DNA of 64,000 nucleotides. Source: Evansella caseinilytica. GTDB taxonomy: Bacteria; Bacillota; Bacilli; Bacillales; Salisediminibacteriaceae. The DNA lies in NCBI RefSeq assembly GCF_900107275.1, contig NZ_FNPI01000018.1, positions 45,886 through 109,885 of the forward strand, written 5' to 3'. Under the pieces are notes generated by a model that made no database searches, was not told the DNA's origin, and worked only from the letters and a program-made list of their open reading frames with translations. This document shows, piece by piece, positions 55,428 through 64,000 of this stretch; position 1 is the stretch's first letter; each line of letters begins with the position of its first letter. The position numbers and the translations under genes are program-made.

Positions 55428-55620
55428 AGGCTGGGACAAAACTCAGTAAATAAAAAATAGAGTGGCATCCCCCAATGACCGGAAGGGGAGTGCCACTCTT
55501 TATTAATTTGGGCTTGAATCCACGTGCTCTGTATGTGTGAAAATAAAACTTCAAAACATGATTTTTAAATGCTCGGAACTTTTTAACAATTATTTTTGGC
55601 TAGTTATGTCCCACTCTCAT
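55428..55620. mobile_element. MITE-like element with TGGGACA terminal inverted repeats
   Basis: About 190 bases, no coding capacity. Left end AGGCTGGGACAAAACT, right end (reversed) GAGAGTGGGACATAACT. It carries the hairpin AGAGTGGCATCCCC/GGGGAGTGCCACTCT at 55459-55499. Terminal repeats of this GGGACA kind are common on small Bacillota elements mobilised by IS1182-like transposases, but the family here is inferred. A worn, reversed relative lies at about 5985-6070. Confidence 0.6.
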
Positions 55621-55624
55621 TTTT

Positions 55625-55834
55625 TTAATATTTTAAACTTAAAATAAAATTACTGACGAAAAATATGATTAGTCCTAATAAAAGAATGACTAGAGAGTTT
55701 GACATTAATGCTTTATTGTTTACATTTTCGAATATTGCATTAACAAACAATATTACTCCCCAAAAAGCAAAGGTAATCCAACATGCATTGTTACTAGCTT
55801 TGGTATCTTTTGCTTTACTATCTTTAAAAAACAT
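55625..55834 (-). CDS. Small two-helix membrane protein
   Basis: Sixty-nine residues: a charged start (FFKDSKAKDTKASN), two hydrophobic helices (about 18-35 and 45-66) and a short tail. No ribosome site is seen before ATG 55834, so expression is doubtful. No family recognised. The following 210 bases to 56044 are AT-rich without a gene. Confidence 0.35.
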   Translation of the reverse strand: MFFKDSKAKDTKASNNACWITFAFWGVILFVNAIFENVNNKALMSNSLVILLLGLIIFFVSNFILSLKY

Positions 55835-56044
55835 ACTAATTTTTACAAAAGTTAATGTGTATTCATTTCAGGTTTTTTTATTTACTTAGATACAAAATTC
55901 TTCAAAACGATAAGTACCAAGCACTTTTTCTAAACTTTCCGGAGGCTTTTTTCACATACTCTTATTCTATACATATTCGAATTCTTTGTAGCTAAATCCA
56001 ACTTTTCTTCCTATAAGATTACATTTATTCTATCACATATTTCT

Positions 56045-57208
56045 TTATGCCATAATGGTCTCTTGATAGCGTTTTGGTGTCATTCCTGTTATACGGCGAA
56101 AAACGCTTGTAAAGTGACTTTGAGAGCTGAAGTGCAGTGCCGTGCTAATTTCAAGAAGCGAATGGTTGGTGTATTTCAGAAGGAAGCGGGCCTCTTCGAT
56201 TCGCGCGGACTGTACGTAAGCCATAGGCGTTACACCCAATTCTTTCTGAAATCGACTACAAAGATTTCTAGTACTTATGTTTAAGGCTTGTGCCAGTTTT
56301 GTTAAATTCAAGGGAGCATACAAATTTGCCGTAATAAATGCGCAACATCTACGCATTGTTGACGATAGAGAGGCGCTGACACTATGTTTATGCACTTCGC
56401 GACATAGACTGAGCGCCATGTGATAGATCAATGAAGTAATATCTTTTACTTGCGAACAATTGTCCATCCGAATACAGTAGTGCCCGACGATTCCAAACGC
56501 TTTCTCATCGTCCAATCCTCCCCTAATTGCCGCTCTAACAGCCATGGTCATAAAAACAATAAATAAATACTTTTGATGCTGCAATGGATTGGAAGACATG
56601 CTCTCAATGGTAACGTAAGAGGGAAACTCCAATTGTTTTTTTAGTTCTTCCACATTCCCTTTTTCAATTAATGTCAGGAGTCTTTGCTCCAGAGCTTCTC
56701 CTGTGTAAGAAATCTTCAGATTAGGAGAAGGCAATAACTCATTCGATTCCATATCCATCATAGGATCCATCATAGGAGCTTCCATAGGAATTAGTTCATT
56801 TATTTCACATGAGTTTCCTGTGCAGAGTTCTGCTAACAAGGAAACGGCATTCAGGAATTTTTCATAGCTCATATCCGCGCATTTGTGTCGATTGGAAAAA
56901 ACATTGTAGATCGGTAAAAAAGCAACTCCTTCTGGATGTAAAGCAACAGGACCGACTAACAGAGTTAACTTTTGCTGCAATGGAATAACTGCAAAGTGGT
57001 ATCGGCTATCCATGGTTAAGACCAATGGCTTACGGCGTTCGGGATCGGAGACTTCCATTTTTAAAACACAATCTTTCACAAAATCCGTTCTCATTTCACT
57101 GTAGTATTCAGGAAAATAAAATAGCGTATTTATTTCGTTTGAATAACAATACATCGATAGATTAGAAAAAGCAAAAAATTTGCCACAGGTTCGTTTGAGT
57201 TCATCCAT
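56045..57208 (-). CDS. AraC-family regulator of the GH43-GH78-GH2 cluster
   Basis: A 387-residue regulator with the same layout as the AraC protein at 21626: a non-cupin sensor of about 280 residues including a VRAAIRGGLDDEKAF helix, then an AraC DNA-binding domain (LNLTKLAQALNISTRNLCSR, ending FRRITGMTPKRYQE). ATG 57208 follows TGAGGTG. Divergent from GH43 with a dyad and a -10 box between. Also contains a Met/Pro/Asp-rich MEAPMMDPMMDMES stretch near residue 145, an unusual low-complexity linker. Confidence 0.85.
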   Translation of the reverse strand: MDELKRTCGKFFAFSNLSMYCYSNEINTLFYFPEYYSEMRTDFVKDCVLKMEVSDPERRKPLVLTMDSRYHFAVIPLQQKLTLLVGPVALHPEGVAFLPIYNVFSNRHKCADMSYEKFLNAVSLLAELCTGNSCEINELIPMEAPMMDPMMDMESNELLPSPNLKISYTGEALEQRLLTLIEKGNVEELKKQLEFPSYVTIESMSSNPLQHQKYLFIVFMTMAVRAAIRGGLDDEKAFGIVGHYCIRMDNCSQVKDITSLIYHMALSLCREVHKHSVSASLSSTMRRCCAFITANLYAPLNLTKLAQALNISTRNLCSRFQKELGVTPMAYVQSARIEEARFLLKYTNHSLLEISTALHFSSQSHFTSVFRRITGMTPKRYQETIMA

Positions 57209-57267
57209 ACTCGTTTCACCTCATATTCATCATACTAGTTTTGCTTGATTATAACAAAAACTGCTTT

Positions 57268-57303
57268 AATTTGATAAACATAATCAAATTCCATCTATAT
57301 AAT
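57268..57303 (+). promoter_or_regulatory. Operator dyad and promoter of the GH43 operon
   Basis: Perfect inverted repeat AATTTGAT (57268-57275)/ATCAAATT (57283-57290) followed by TATAAT at 57298-57303. No good -35 exists at the normal distance; the dyad takes its place. This fits a promoter switched on by the divergent AraC protein. Confidence 0.55.
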
Positions 57304-57334
57304 AGGGTGCAAAACAAACTGAGGAGATACGAAA

Positions 57335-58801
57335 ATGATGCAGATTTTCAACCCCTTTTTGCCACTGCATGATTATATAGCTGATGGCGAGCCCCATGTA
57401 TTTGAAGATCGCCTATACATTTTCGGTTCACACGATCAAGAAGGAGGAAAGGATTTTTGCCTATTGGATTATGTAGCCTATTCAGCGCCAACAAATGACT
57501 TATCAGACTGGAGATATGAAGGAATCATTTACACAAAGCGCAATGATCCGGATGCTACTTCAAAGCGCAATAACCTTTATGCCCCGGATGTGGTGAAGGG
57601 CAATGATGGAAAATACTACTTGTATTATTGCCTGGAGGGATTCGAAGGACCTATCAGCGTCGCGGTGTGTGATACACCTGCAGGCCGGTATAAATATTAT
57701 GGTTATGTGAGAAATCCAGATGGGAGTAAATATACAAGGAAAATTCCGTTTGACCCTGCTGTAATAAACGATGAGGGCACCATCAGACTCTATTACGGGT
57801 GGTCCCTGTCAAGTACTAAACCTAAAAATGCATTCCAAGAATATGCTCTTCAAAAAACAGCGGAGATCCTCTTTAAAAAGAGCAAAGAAGAAATTAAAAC
57901 TGAACCTGGTGGCATTATGGGAGCTTATACAGTGGTGCTTGCGGATGATATGCTGACCGTTACGACCACACCTATTGAAATCATACCCAATAATATCAAG
58001 TCACAAGGGACCGGGTTTGAAGGACACGCGTTTTATGAGGGCAGCTCCATTCGGAAAATCAAGGATACCTATTATTTCATCTATTCCTCCATAAGAAATC
58101 ATGAGCTGTGTTATGCCACAAGCAAGCATCCCGATAAAGATTTTGTGTACAGGGGTACCATCATCAGTAATGGGGATGTAGGCTTTCATGGCCGATCGGA
58201 AAAAGAGCGGTTGAACCTGACTGCAACCAATCATGGGAGTATCGAGTGCGTAAACGGCCAATGGTATGTCTTCTACCATCGAAACACGCATGGGGGAAGA
58301 TGTAGTAGACAGGCTTGTGCCGAACCAATCGAAATCGCGGAAGATGGGAGCATTCGCCAAGTCGAGGTTACCTCCTGCGGATTAAACGGAAAACCGCTTA
58401 TTTCAGAAGGCATATTTCCGGCAATCATTGCTTGTAATTTAACAAACGGGAAAATGCCTCATTTAATGATAAACAGAACGGTTAAACGAATCCCTCAGAT
58501 TAGTCATACGGGTGAGGAACGGTATATTGCCAATATTAAAAACGGGACGATGATTGGATACAAATTTTTTAATTTAAAGCAGAAAGGAACCGTGTCGATT
58601 TCTGTTCGAGGGAACGCAAGAGGAGTCATGAAAATCAGTAAGGAAATGGACAATCAAACTATTGCGCAAATGGAAGTCACACCGAGCTCTCAGTTCAAAT
58701 GGATCACGGCACATTACAATACGACACCAGGAAAAAGCGCACTGTATTTTCAATTCTGCGGAAAAGGAAAATTGAGCATGCTGAACGTTGAATTACAATA
58801 A
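57335..58801 (+). CDS. GH43-family glycosidase with C-terminal beta-sandwich
   Basis: A 488-residue enzyme. Residues about 5-330 form the five-bladed propeller of GH43, opening with NPFLPLHDYIADGEPHVF (catalytic base Asp region) and with FDPAVINDEG and FYEGSSIRK as the pKa-modulating Asp and acid Glu segments. Residues about 350-488 look like a CBM6-type or related beta-sandwich. No signal peptide. GAGGAG precedes ATG 57335. First gene of the operon, 25 bases before GH78. Family activities: alpha-L-arabinofuranosidase, beta-xylosidase, galactan 1,3-beta-galactosidase. Confidence 0.87.
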   Translation: MMQIFNPFLPLHDYIADGEPHVFEDRLYIFGSHDQEGGKDFCLLDYVAYSAPTNDLSDWRYEGIIYTKRNDPDATSKRNNLYAPDVVKGNDGKYYLYYCLEGFEGPISVAVCDTPAGRYKYYGYVRNPDGSKYTRKIPFDPAVINDEGTIRLYYGWSLSSTKPKNAFQEYALQKTAEILFKKSKEEIKTEPGGIMGAYTVVLADDMLTVTTTPIEIIPNNIKSQGTGFEGHAFYEGSSIRKIKDTYYFIYSSIRNHELCYATSKHPDKDFVYRGTIISNGDVGFHGRSEKERLNLTATNHGSIECVNGQWYVFYHRNTHGGRCSRQACAEPIEIAEDGSIRQVEVTSCGLNGKPLISEGIFPAIIACNLTNGKMPHLMINRTVKRIPQISHTGEERYIANIKNGTMIGYKFFNLKQKGTVSISVRGNARGVMKISKEMDNQTIAQMEVTPSSQFKWITAHYNTTPGKSALYFQFCGKGKLSMLNVELQ

Positions 58802-58826
58802 ATCCAACACAGGTAGGGATCAGAAA

Positions 58827-61364
58827 ATGTTGAAGATCAAAGAAATACGGATCGAGGATTTAAAAGAAGGAATCGTGACAGACAACCCAACGCCTGCCTT
58901 TTCTTATATGCTGGAATCAGATGGTCAAGGCGTAACTGTGCAGCAATCACAAATTAAGGTTTTCTTGCAGGAAAATCTGGTCTGGGACAGCGGAGTGCAC
59001 GTAGAAGGAGAAACGCTTAACATTCGTTATGCTGGCCAGCCTTTGCTTCCTTTCACCGCCTATCGTGTATACGTTTGGGTGAAGGACTCCAAGGATGACA
59101 TTGCAGAGGGGGAAGCGATCTTTGAGACAGGAAGGCTCGGGGAGAAGTGGAATGCCGATTGGATTACCGACTCAGGCTACTATTTCTTTGTTTTTTCTCC
59201 TAAACCAATGGTGTTTCGGAAAACCTTCCAGCTCGCTGGGAACATTAAAAATATAAAACTCTATTCCACTGCATTGGGCGTGTATTCACTGGAACTCAAC
59301 GGAAAGAGGGTAGAGCGTGATTATTTTTCCCCTGGGTATACCAGTTATCACGAACAAATGCAGTATCAAACCTACGATGTTACCGATTTACTGGAAAAGG
59401 AGAACACGCTTATTGCCACGGTTGCTGGTGGTTGGGCAGTTGGCGATTACTCGATGATGCATACGAATAAGATCTATGCGAATAGACAGGCACTGCTGAT
59501 GGAAATCAGAATGACCTATGTAGACGGCACGGTTCAGGTGATTGGAACGGATTCATCTTGGGAGGTAAGCAATAAAGGAAATTGGCGGTATGCGGATTTT
59601 TACAACGGCGAGATTTATGATGCCCGTATCGACATTCATCAGATTCCGTATAAGCAGGCAGATGTCATACAGCCAAAGCATCGTCCAAAACTGATTGCCA
59701 ATTACGGAAGCCCGGTAAGAAGGCAGGAGAAGCTGGTGCCTGTGAAGCAGTGGAAATGTCAATCAGGCGGTACGATTTATGATTTCGGGCAGAACTTCGC
59801 GGGAATTATATCGGCGAAAATCAAGGGAACGTCCGGTCAAAAAATAACATTTAAGCATGCGGAGATTTGCATGAACGGCGACCTGTACACCAAGCCTTTA
59901 CGCTGGGCAAAGGCACGCGTTGTTTATACTTGTAAGGAAGGCTTGCAGGAGTACACGCCGCGCTTTACTTATATGGGATTCCGCTATGTCAGGGTGGAAG
60001 GCATTGCGGAAGATAATCTGGAGTTAAGCGCGTATGCGTTGTACTCGGATATGGAGACGACTGGGGATTTTACATGTTCGAATGAGGATATTAATCGCTT
60101 GCAGAAAAATATCGCATGGAGCGGCAAGAGTAATTTTGTCGATATTCCAACCGATTGCCCGCAGCGAGACGAAAGAATGGGGTGGACCGGCGATATTGCG
60201 GTGTTCGCAAGCACGGCCTGTTTTAATTTTCGTATGAAACGATTCCTGGATAAATGGCTGCTGGATGTAGTCGCAGAACAAGGGGAAAACGGAGGGATTC
60301 CGGATGTCGTCCCTCCTGGCAAATATGGAAAACCAAGAACCACCGCTTGCTGGGCTGATGCCTGTGTGATGGTGCCGTGGGCTTCCTATTTGGCGTATGG
60401 GGACAAGGAGCTATTGGCGCGACAATACGATTCGATGAAAAAACATATTCAAGGAGCGTTAATACTGGCCAATAAAGGAAGTGGAGGAGAGGCGCCTGAG
60501 CGTTACATCTGGCGAGCCGGTTTTCATTATGGAGACTGGTGTGCTCCCGGTGAGAATAAAAAGCAATGGAAGGAAAAAGCGCCGTGGGTCGCAACGGCAT
60601 TCCTGGCCAATTCATGCGGGCTGATGTCGAAGATTGCTCATGAGCTTGGTCATGAGACGGATGCTGCCTATTATCGGGAACTGACAGATGCCATCAGCGA
60701 CGCATACATGAAGGTGCATACGGATGGAAACGGCAAGCTTCATCAGGAGTTCCAGACCGGCTATGTATTGCCCCTTTATTTCGGCATCGGAACAGAGGAA
60801 GAAGCGTCCAGGATGGCCAACCGTTTGGCTGGCCTTGTGGAAAAAGCGGATCATCATCTTGAAACCGGATTTTGCGGCACGCCTTATCTCCTGTTCGCCT
60901 TATCGGATTATGGACATCTTGATAAAGCCTACAAGCTGTTGCTTCAGGATACCTGTCCTTCCTGGTTGTATGAGGTAAAGGCTGGAGCAACAACCGTATG
61001 GGAACGATGGGACGCGGTGCGGCCCGATGGAACGGTCAATCAAAGCAACAATATGGTTTCGTTCAACCACTATGCCTATGGCGCTGTGGGGGATTGGCTG
61101 TATCGAAGGGTAGCTGGTATTGAAATGATCAAGCCAGCCTATCGGGAATTCAAGATCCAACCGATGCCGGGAGGGAACCTGACCTGGGCAAAAGCCAGAC
61201 TGCAAACCTCCTATGGTGAAATCGCCAGTGCCTGGCATATCACAGATAGATTTTTTATAGAAGTGAAAGTGCCTGTGAATACGAGCTGTCGCCTCATTTT
61301 GCCGGACGGAACGGAAAGAATGCTTGGCAGCGGGGAGTACAGCTTCTCCTGTGAATGGAAATAA
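58827..61364 (+). CDS. GH78 alpha-L-rhamnosidase (second copy)
   Basis: An 845-residue cytoplasmic rhamnosidase built like the copy at 13136: beta domains (about 1-395), (alpha/alpha)6 barrel (about 405-755) and C-terminal beta domain. Motif DIPTDCPQRDER with predicted acid E449, and WERWDAVRPDGTVN with E726. Long blocks of the barrel are identical to the first copy, but it lacks the extra GELTGKKNEEESEGG insert. ATG 58827 follows AGGTAGGG; a longer frame from 58788 overlaps GH43 without a ribosome site. Followed by GH2 after 24 bases. Confidence 0.92.
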   Translation: MLKIKEIRIEDLKEGIVTDNPTPAFSYMLESDGQGVTVQQSQIKVFLQENLVWDSGVHVEGETLNIRYAGQPLLPFTAYRVYVWVKDSKDDIAEGEAIFETGRLGEKWNADWITDSGYYFFVFSPKPMVFRKTFQLAGNIKNIKLYSTALGVYSLELNGKRVERDYFSPGYTSYHEQMQYQTYDVTDLLEKENTLIATVAGGWAVGDYSMMHTNKIYANRQALLMEIRMTYVDGTVQVIGTDSSWEVSNKGNWRYADFYNGEIYDARIDIHQIPYKQADVIQPKHRPKLIANYGSPVRRQEKLVPVKQWKCQSGGTIYDFGQNFAGIISAKIKGTSGQKITFKHAEICMNGDLYTKPLRWAKARVVYTCKEGLQEYTPRFTYMGFRYVRVEGIAEDNLELSAYALYSDMETTGDFTCSNEDINRLQKNIAWSGKSNFVDIPTDCPQRDERMGWTGDIAVFASTACFNFRMKRFLDKWLLDVVAEQGENGGIPDVVPPGKYGKPRTTACWADACVMVPWASYLAYGDKELLARQYDSMKKHIQGALILANKGSGGEAPERYIWRAGFHYGDWCAPGENKKQWKEKAPWVATAFLANSCGLMSKIAHELGHETDAAYYRELTDAISDAYMKVHTDGNGKLHQEFQTGYVLPLYFGIGTEEEASRMANRLAGLVEKADHHLETGFCGTPYLLFALSDYGHLDKAYKLLLQDTCPSWLYEVKAGATTVWERWDAVRPDGTVNQSNNMVSFNHYAYGAVGDWLYRRVAGIEMIKPAYREFKIQPMPGGNLTWAKARLQTSYGEIASAWHITDRFFIEVKVPVNTSCRLILPDGTERMLGSGEYSFSCEWK

Positions 61365-61388
61365 GTTGATACGGATTGGAGAATGGCA

Positions 61389-63731
61389 ATGATACTAGAC
61401 TTTAATCGAGACTGGACGTTTTGCAAAAAGGGCGAGGTCCCGCGGCACGTGAATCTGCCCCACGATGCCATGCTGACTGAAAAGCGAAGTGCGACTTGTT
61501 TGAACGGGGAGAAAACAGGCTATTTCCCAGGCGGCATGTATACCTATGAGAAAGTATTTTCCCTCGACCAGCAGGATATAGGGAAATACATCGCCATTTT
61601 TTTTGAAGGGATCTATCAGCACGCCACCGTTTTTTTCAATGAAAAGGAAATGGCCTATCAAGCCTATGGGTATACGGAGTTTACCGTTGACTTATCCGAA
61701 GAAGCAAAAGCAGGCGAAAATAAAATAACGGTCGTCGTGGATAACAGCCTGGAGCCTAATTCAAGATGGTATTCCGGCAGCGGCATTTACCGTCCGGTTT
61801 TTCTCATCATGAAGGAGAAAAATCACATTACAGACGTTTCCATTCAGACCTTATCCTATGACCCTGCGGTAATTGAAGTGGTTGCACAAGCTGAAGGGGC
61901 AGAGGTGGAAATTCTGGATGGAGATAAGCTCGTGGCGAAAGGCCCCCTGGGACAATTTACGCTTCCTCATGCCCAATTATGGAGTGCGGAACACCCTCAT
62001 TTGTATACGTGCCTAATCCGAACAAACGACGATGAGGTCAGAACGGATTTTGGCATTCGGAAAATAGAATGGAGCGCTCGCACCGGTTTATTAATTAACG
62101 GAGTTGAAACACTTCTACGAGGGGGCTGTATTCATCATGACAACGGAATATTGGGAGCATGCGCCTTTTCAGACGCCGAGGAAAGACGGGTTCGCATTTT
62201 AAAAAAAGCCGGGTATAACGCCATCCGGGCGGGACACAGTCCGTGTTCCCGAGCGCTTCTGGATGCATGCGACCGACTCGGCATGTACGTCATGGATGAG
62301 GCTTTTGACGGATGGTACACGCCAAAGACCCACCATGACTATTCCAGAGATTTCGATCAAGCGTATGCTTCGGATATCGCAGCGATGGTTCGCAAGGATT
62401 TGAATCATCCTTCAGTTATTATGTATTCCATTGGCAATGAGGTGACGGAAACGGCAGAGGCAAGAGGAATTCAGCTTACGGAAGAGATGGTGAAACTCAT
62501 CCGCTCCCTCGATCCTTCGCGCCCCGTAACCTGTGGTATTAATGCGATGCTGAATGTGTTGAGTGCAAAAGGAAGAGGAATCTACAAAGATACTTCGGAT
62601 TACAAGCCGGAGCCGCTGCCTCCGATTTCGGCGACTAAAAAGCAAAAGGAATCCGGCTCGGCTCTGTTCAATGCGATCATGCAAAAATTAAACTGGCTGA
62701 CCAATCTAATGGCAGGCAGCAAGGCAGGGGATGCCGCAATCCGGGAAGCTGCTGAAAGGTTGGATATTCTCGGACTTAATTATGGCTCAAGCAGATACGA
62801 TAAAGACATTGTAAACTATCCGAACCGGATGATGGTAGGAAGTGAAACGCTGGTTTCCGAGCTTCCTTACAACTGGGAACGGGTGAGAAAGTATAAAGCG
62901 TTGATCGGTGATTTCGTGTGGGTGGCGTGGGACTATCTGGGGGAAGCGGGGCTTGGCGACTGGACCTATTTCTCTTATCGGGGTTTGATGCTGGCTGCTG
63001 GAAGCGGAACGATCGACTTGATCGGCACGATTGGAGCCCAAAGCTATTTCCAGCAGATTATTTGGGGACTGTATCACAAACCCTACATTGGAGTTCGACC
63101 CGTAACCCATAGCAAGGAGACCGCCAAACAAAGCAGATGGCGGTTTACCAACGCAATTGACAGTTGGAGCTGGCAGGGATACGAAGGCCGCAGGGCGGTT
63201 GTTGAAGTATTCAGTGACGCTTCTTGGATAAAACTGTATCTGAATGGAAAACTGATCGGGAATAAAAAAATTAAGAAATACAAGACAAAGTTTATCGTCA
63301 AATATATGCCAGGTGTTTTGGAGGCGGTTGCTTATGACAATAACAAAGAAGAAGTGTCCCGAAGTTTTCTCGAAACCAGTGGCGATGAGACGGTACTGAC
63401 TGTTTTGCCGGAGAAAAAGAGCTTGTACGCAAACGGACAAGACCTTTGTTTTGTTCCAATTATGCTTACCGATGAAGCGGGGGTATATAAACCCGCCCGT
63501 GATGTAAGTATTCAGGTACAGGTAAAGGGTGCTGGCGTATTGCAGGCACTAGGAAGTGCACTATGCAAAACGGATGAAGTTTTTAATCAAAACGTTCATG
63601 ACACTTACCAGGGGCACGCGCTTGCTGTTATACGAGCAGGGTATCTGCCTGGGAAGATCCGAGTAACGGTATCTGCAAGCGGGATTCCTGCAAAGGACGT
63701 TGAAATTGAAGTTTTAAATGTTGTCGGCTGA
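61389..63731 (+). CDS. GH2-family glycoside hydrolase (beta-galactosidase-like)
   Basis: A 780-residue enzyme. Order: sugar-binding jelly roll (about 1-150, RWYSGSGIYRPV at its end), immunoglobulin-like domain (about 155-245), TIM barrel (about 250-560) and further beta domains. Predicted acid/base E351 (IGNEVTE) and nucleophile E486 (VGSETLVS). ATG 61389 is 7 bases after GGAG; the ATG at 61383 is too close. No signal peptide. Last gene of the GH43-GH78-GH2 operon. GH2 also includes beta-glucuronidase and beta-mannosidase; overall order favours a beta-galactosidase or glucuronidase on a rhamnose-containing glycan. Confidence 0.9.
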   Translation: MILDFNRDWTFCKKGEVPRHVNLPHDAMLTEKRSATCLNGEKTGYFPGGMYTYEKVFSLDQQDIGKYIAIFFEGIYQHATVFFNEKEMAYQAYGYTEFTVDLSEEAKAGENKITVVVDNSLEPNSRWYSGSGIYRPVFLIMKEKNHITDVSIQTLSYDPAVIEVVAQAEGAEVEILDGDKLVAKGPLGQFTLPHAQLWSAEHPHLYTCLIRTNDDEVRTDFGIRKIEWSARTGLLINGVETLLRGGCIHHDNGILGACAFSDAEERRVRILKKAGYNAIRAGHSPCSRALLDACDRLGMYVMDEAFDGWYTPKTHHDYSRDFDQAYASDIAAMVRKDLNHPSVIMYSIGNEVTETAEARGIQLTEEMVKLIRSLDPSRPVTCGINAMLNVLSAKGRGIYKDTSDYKPEPLPPISATKKQKESGSALFNAIMQKLNWLTNLMAGSKAGDAAIREAAERLDILGLNYGSSRYDKDIVNYPNRMMVGSETLVSELPYNWERVRKYKALIGDFVWVAWDYLGEAGLGDWTYFSYRGLMLAAGSGTIDLIGTIGAQSYFQQIIWGLYHKPYIGVRPVTHSKETAKQSRWRFTNAIDSWSWQGYEGRRAVVEVFSDASWIKLYLNGKLIGNKKIKKYKTKFIVKYMPGVLEAVAYDNNKEEVSRSFLETSGDETVLTVLPEKKSLYANGQDLCFVPIMLTDEAGVYKPARDVSIQVQVKGAGVLQALGSALCKTDEVFNQNVHDTYQGHALAVIRAGYLPGKIRVTVSASGIPAKDVEIEVLNVVG

Positions 63732-63762
63732 ACGGGATGTTATTGGAATGATCAGCAATGAC

Positions 63763-63829
63763 AGGAGAACTTTATGTTCTCCTCAGATTGTCGAGAAACC
63801 CCATGCTTTTTTCAAAGCATGGGGTTTCT
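63763..63829 (+). terminator. Tandem hairpins after GH2 (terminator inside IS remnant)
   Basis: AGGAGAAC/GTTCTCCT (63763-63783) and AGAAACCCCATGCTTT/AAAGCATGGGGTTTCT (63794-63829), the second followed by TTAG. They can end the GH2 operon. They also form the inner edge of the IS1182-type remnant that reads in from the right. Confidence 0.75.
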
Positions 63830-64000
63830 TTAGTTGTGCTAACCTTTATTTCTTTTTCTTCTATCACCTCTTTTCTCTTGGGTAACGGCTTTTTTCCGTG
63901 AGCTTTCCGATCCTCCTCAATGGCTTCATTTAATTCTTCTATGTATTCACGAGTTTCTGTTTGAACGTTCTTTTTCACAAACTTTCGCTTATTGGCATTC
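63772..64000 (-). pseudogene. IS1182-family transposase fragment, cut by the window end
   Basis: The minus-strand frame is open from the window end to a stop at 63772. It reads [17 protein letters not shown], then [16 protein letters not shown] and EIKVSTT, the middle N-terminal region of IS1182-type transposases. After KVSTT the frame runs into the hairpin sequence in place of the rest of the protein, so the catalytic part has been deleted. What lies upstream (N-terminus) is outside the window. Confidence 0.7.

Noticed and set aside
62787..63440. 217-codon minus-strand frame opposite GH2
   Set aside because: Antisense shadow of a strong GH2 gene; not protein-like.

Overview
The window looks like the chromosome of a low-to-medium GC Gram-positive of the Bacillaceae type (Bacillota). 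Evidence: strong AGGAGG-type ribosome binding sites, frequent TTG/GTG starts, catabolite-responsive (cre-like) palindromes, a LytR-CpsA-Psr protein, an Mqo malate:quinone oxidoreductase, and remnants of IS21-, IS200/IS605- and IS1182-type elements. The genus cannot be fixed from the sequence alone. No rRNA, tRNA, CRISPR array, prophage or intact insertion sequence was found.

Layout. (1) 295-5711: a small-acid locus made of a family I CoA-transferase, an oxalate/formate-type MFS carrier, a FabK/nitronate-monooxygenase flavoprotein and, behind a terminator, a sigma-54-dependent activator whose GAFTGA loop reads GAFEGA. (2) 5698-9287: an IS21 fragment, a six-helix methyl-accepting chemotaxis protein and a DUF5692-like membrane protein. 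(3) 9498-13105: an AraC regulator divergent from a GH30 glycosidase, then a small divergent pair (ORF6C-like protein and XRE regulator). (4) 13136-22804: a plant-glycoside cluster with GH3, a zinc-ribbon-tailed SDR epimerase/dehydratase, a GPH symporter and GH78 rhamnosidase on the minus strand, and a divergent AraC regulator. (5) 22838-24922: decayed genes and an APH-like kinase. (6) 25002-29805: an AraC regulator divergent from a beta-glucoside PTS (EIIBC, GH1 6-phospho-glycosidase, EIIA). (7) 30115-35401: two-component system, NodB deacetylase and LCP protein, all pointing to the cell envelope. (8) 35740-40231: Mqo, and a carboxynorspermidine dehydrogenase/decarboxylase pair for polyamine synthesis. 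(9) 41132-50007: cupin, membrane protein, an ABC-uptake operon with a metallo-beta-lactamase-fold enzyme and divergent LysR, and a secreted CYTH-like protein. (10) 50592-54380: a GPH symporter and a nucleoside hydrolase separated by a 1.5-kb stretch with cre sites and repeats. (11) 54636-55834: gene debris and a MITE-like element. (12) 56045-63731: a second glycosidase cluster (AraC, GH43, GH78, GH2), ending in an IS1182 transposase fragment.

The two glycosidase clusters share related parts (a GH78 pair of nearly equal length, the same unusual AraC architecture, GPH carriers). They probably import and take apart rhamnose-, arabinose/xylose- and galactose/glucose-containing plant glycosides in the cytoplasm, since none of the hydrolases has a signal peptide. 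The PTS operon handles beta-glucosides by phosphorylation instead.

The intergenic DNA is crowded with short dispersed repeats. One family has ends reading GAGCATGTTCAAAAAG and occurs at least nine times. There are also two IS605 right-end relics that look like TnpB-less guide-RNA scaffolds, and a TGGGACA-ended MITE-like element. These, the altered sigma-54 activator and the epimerase-zinc-ribbon fusion are the most notable observations.
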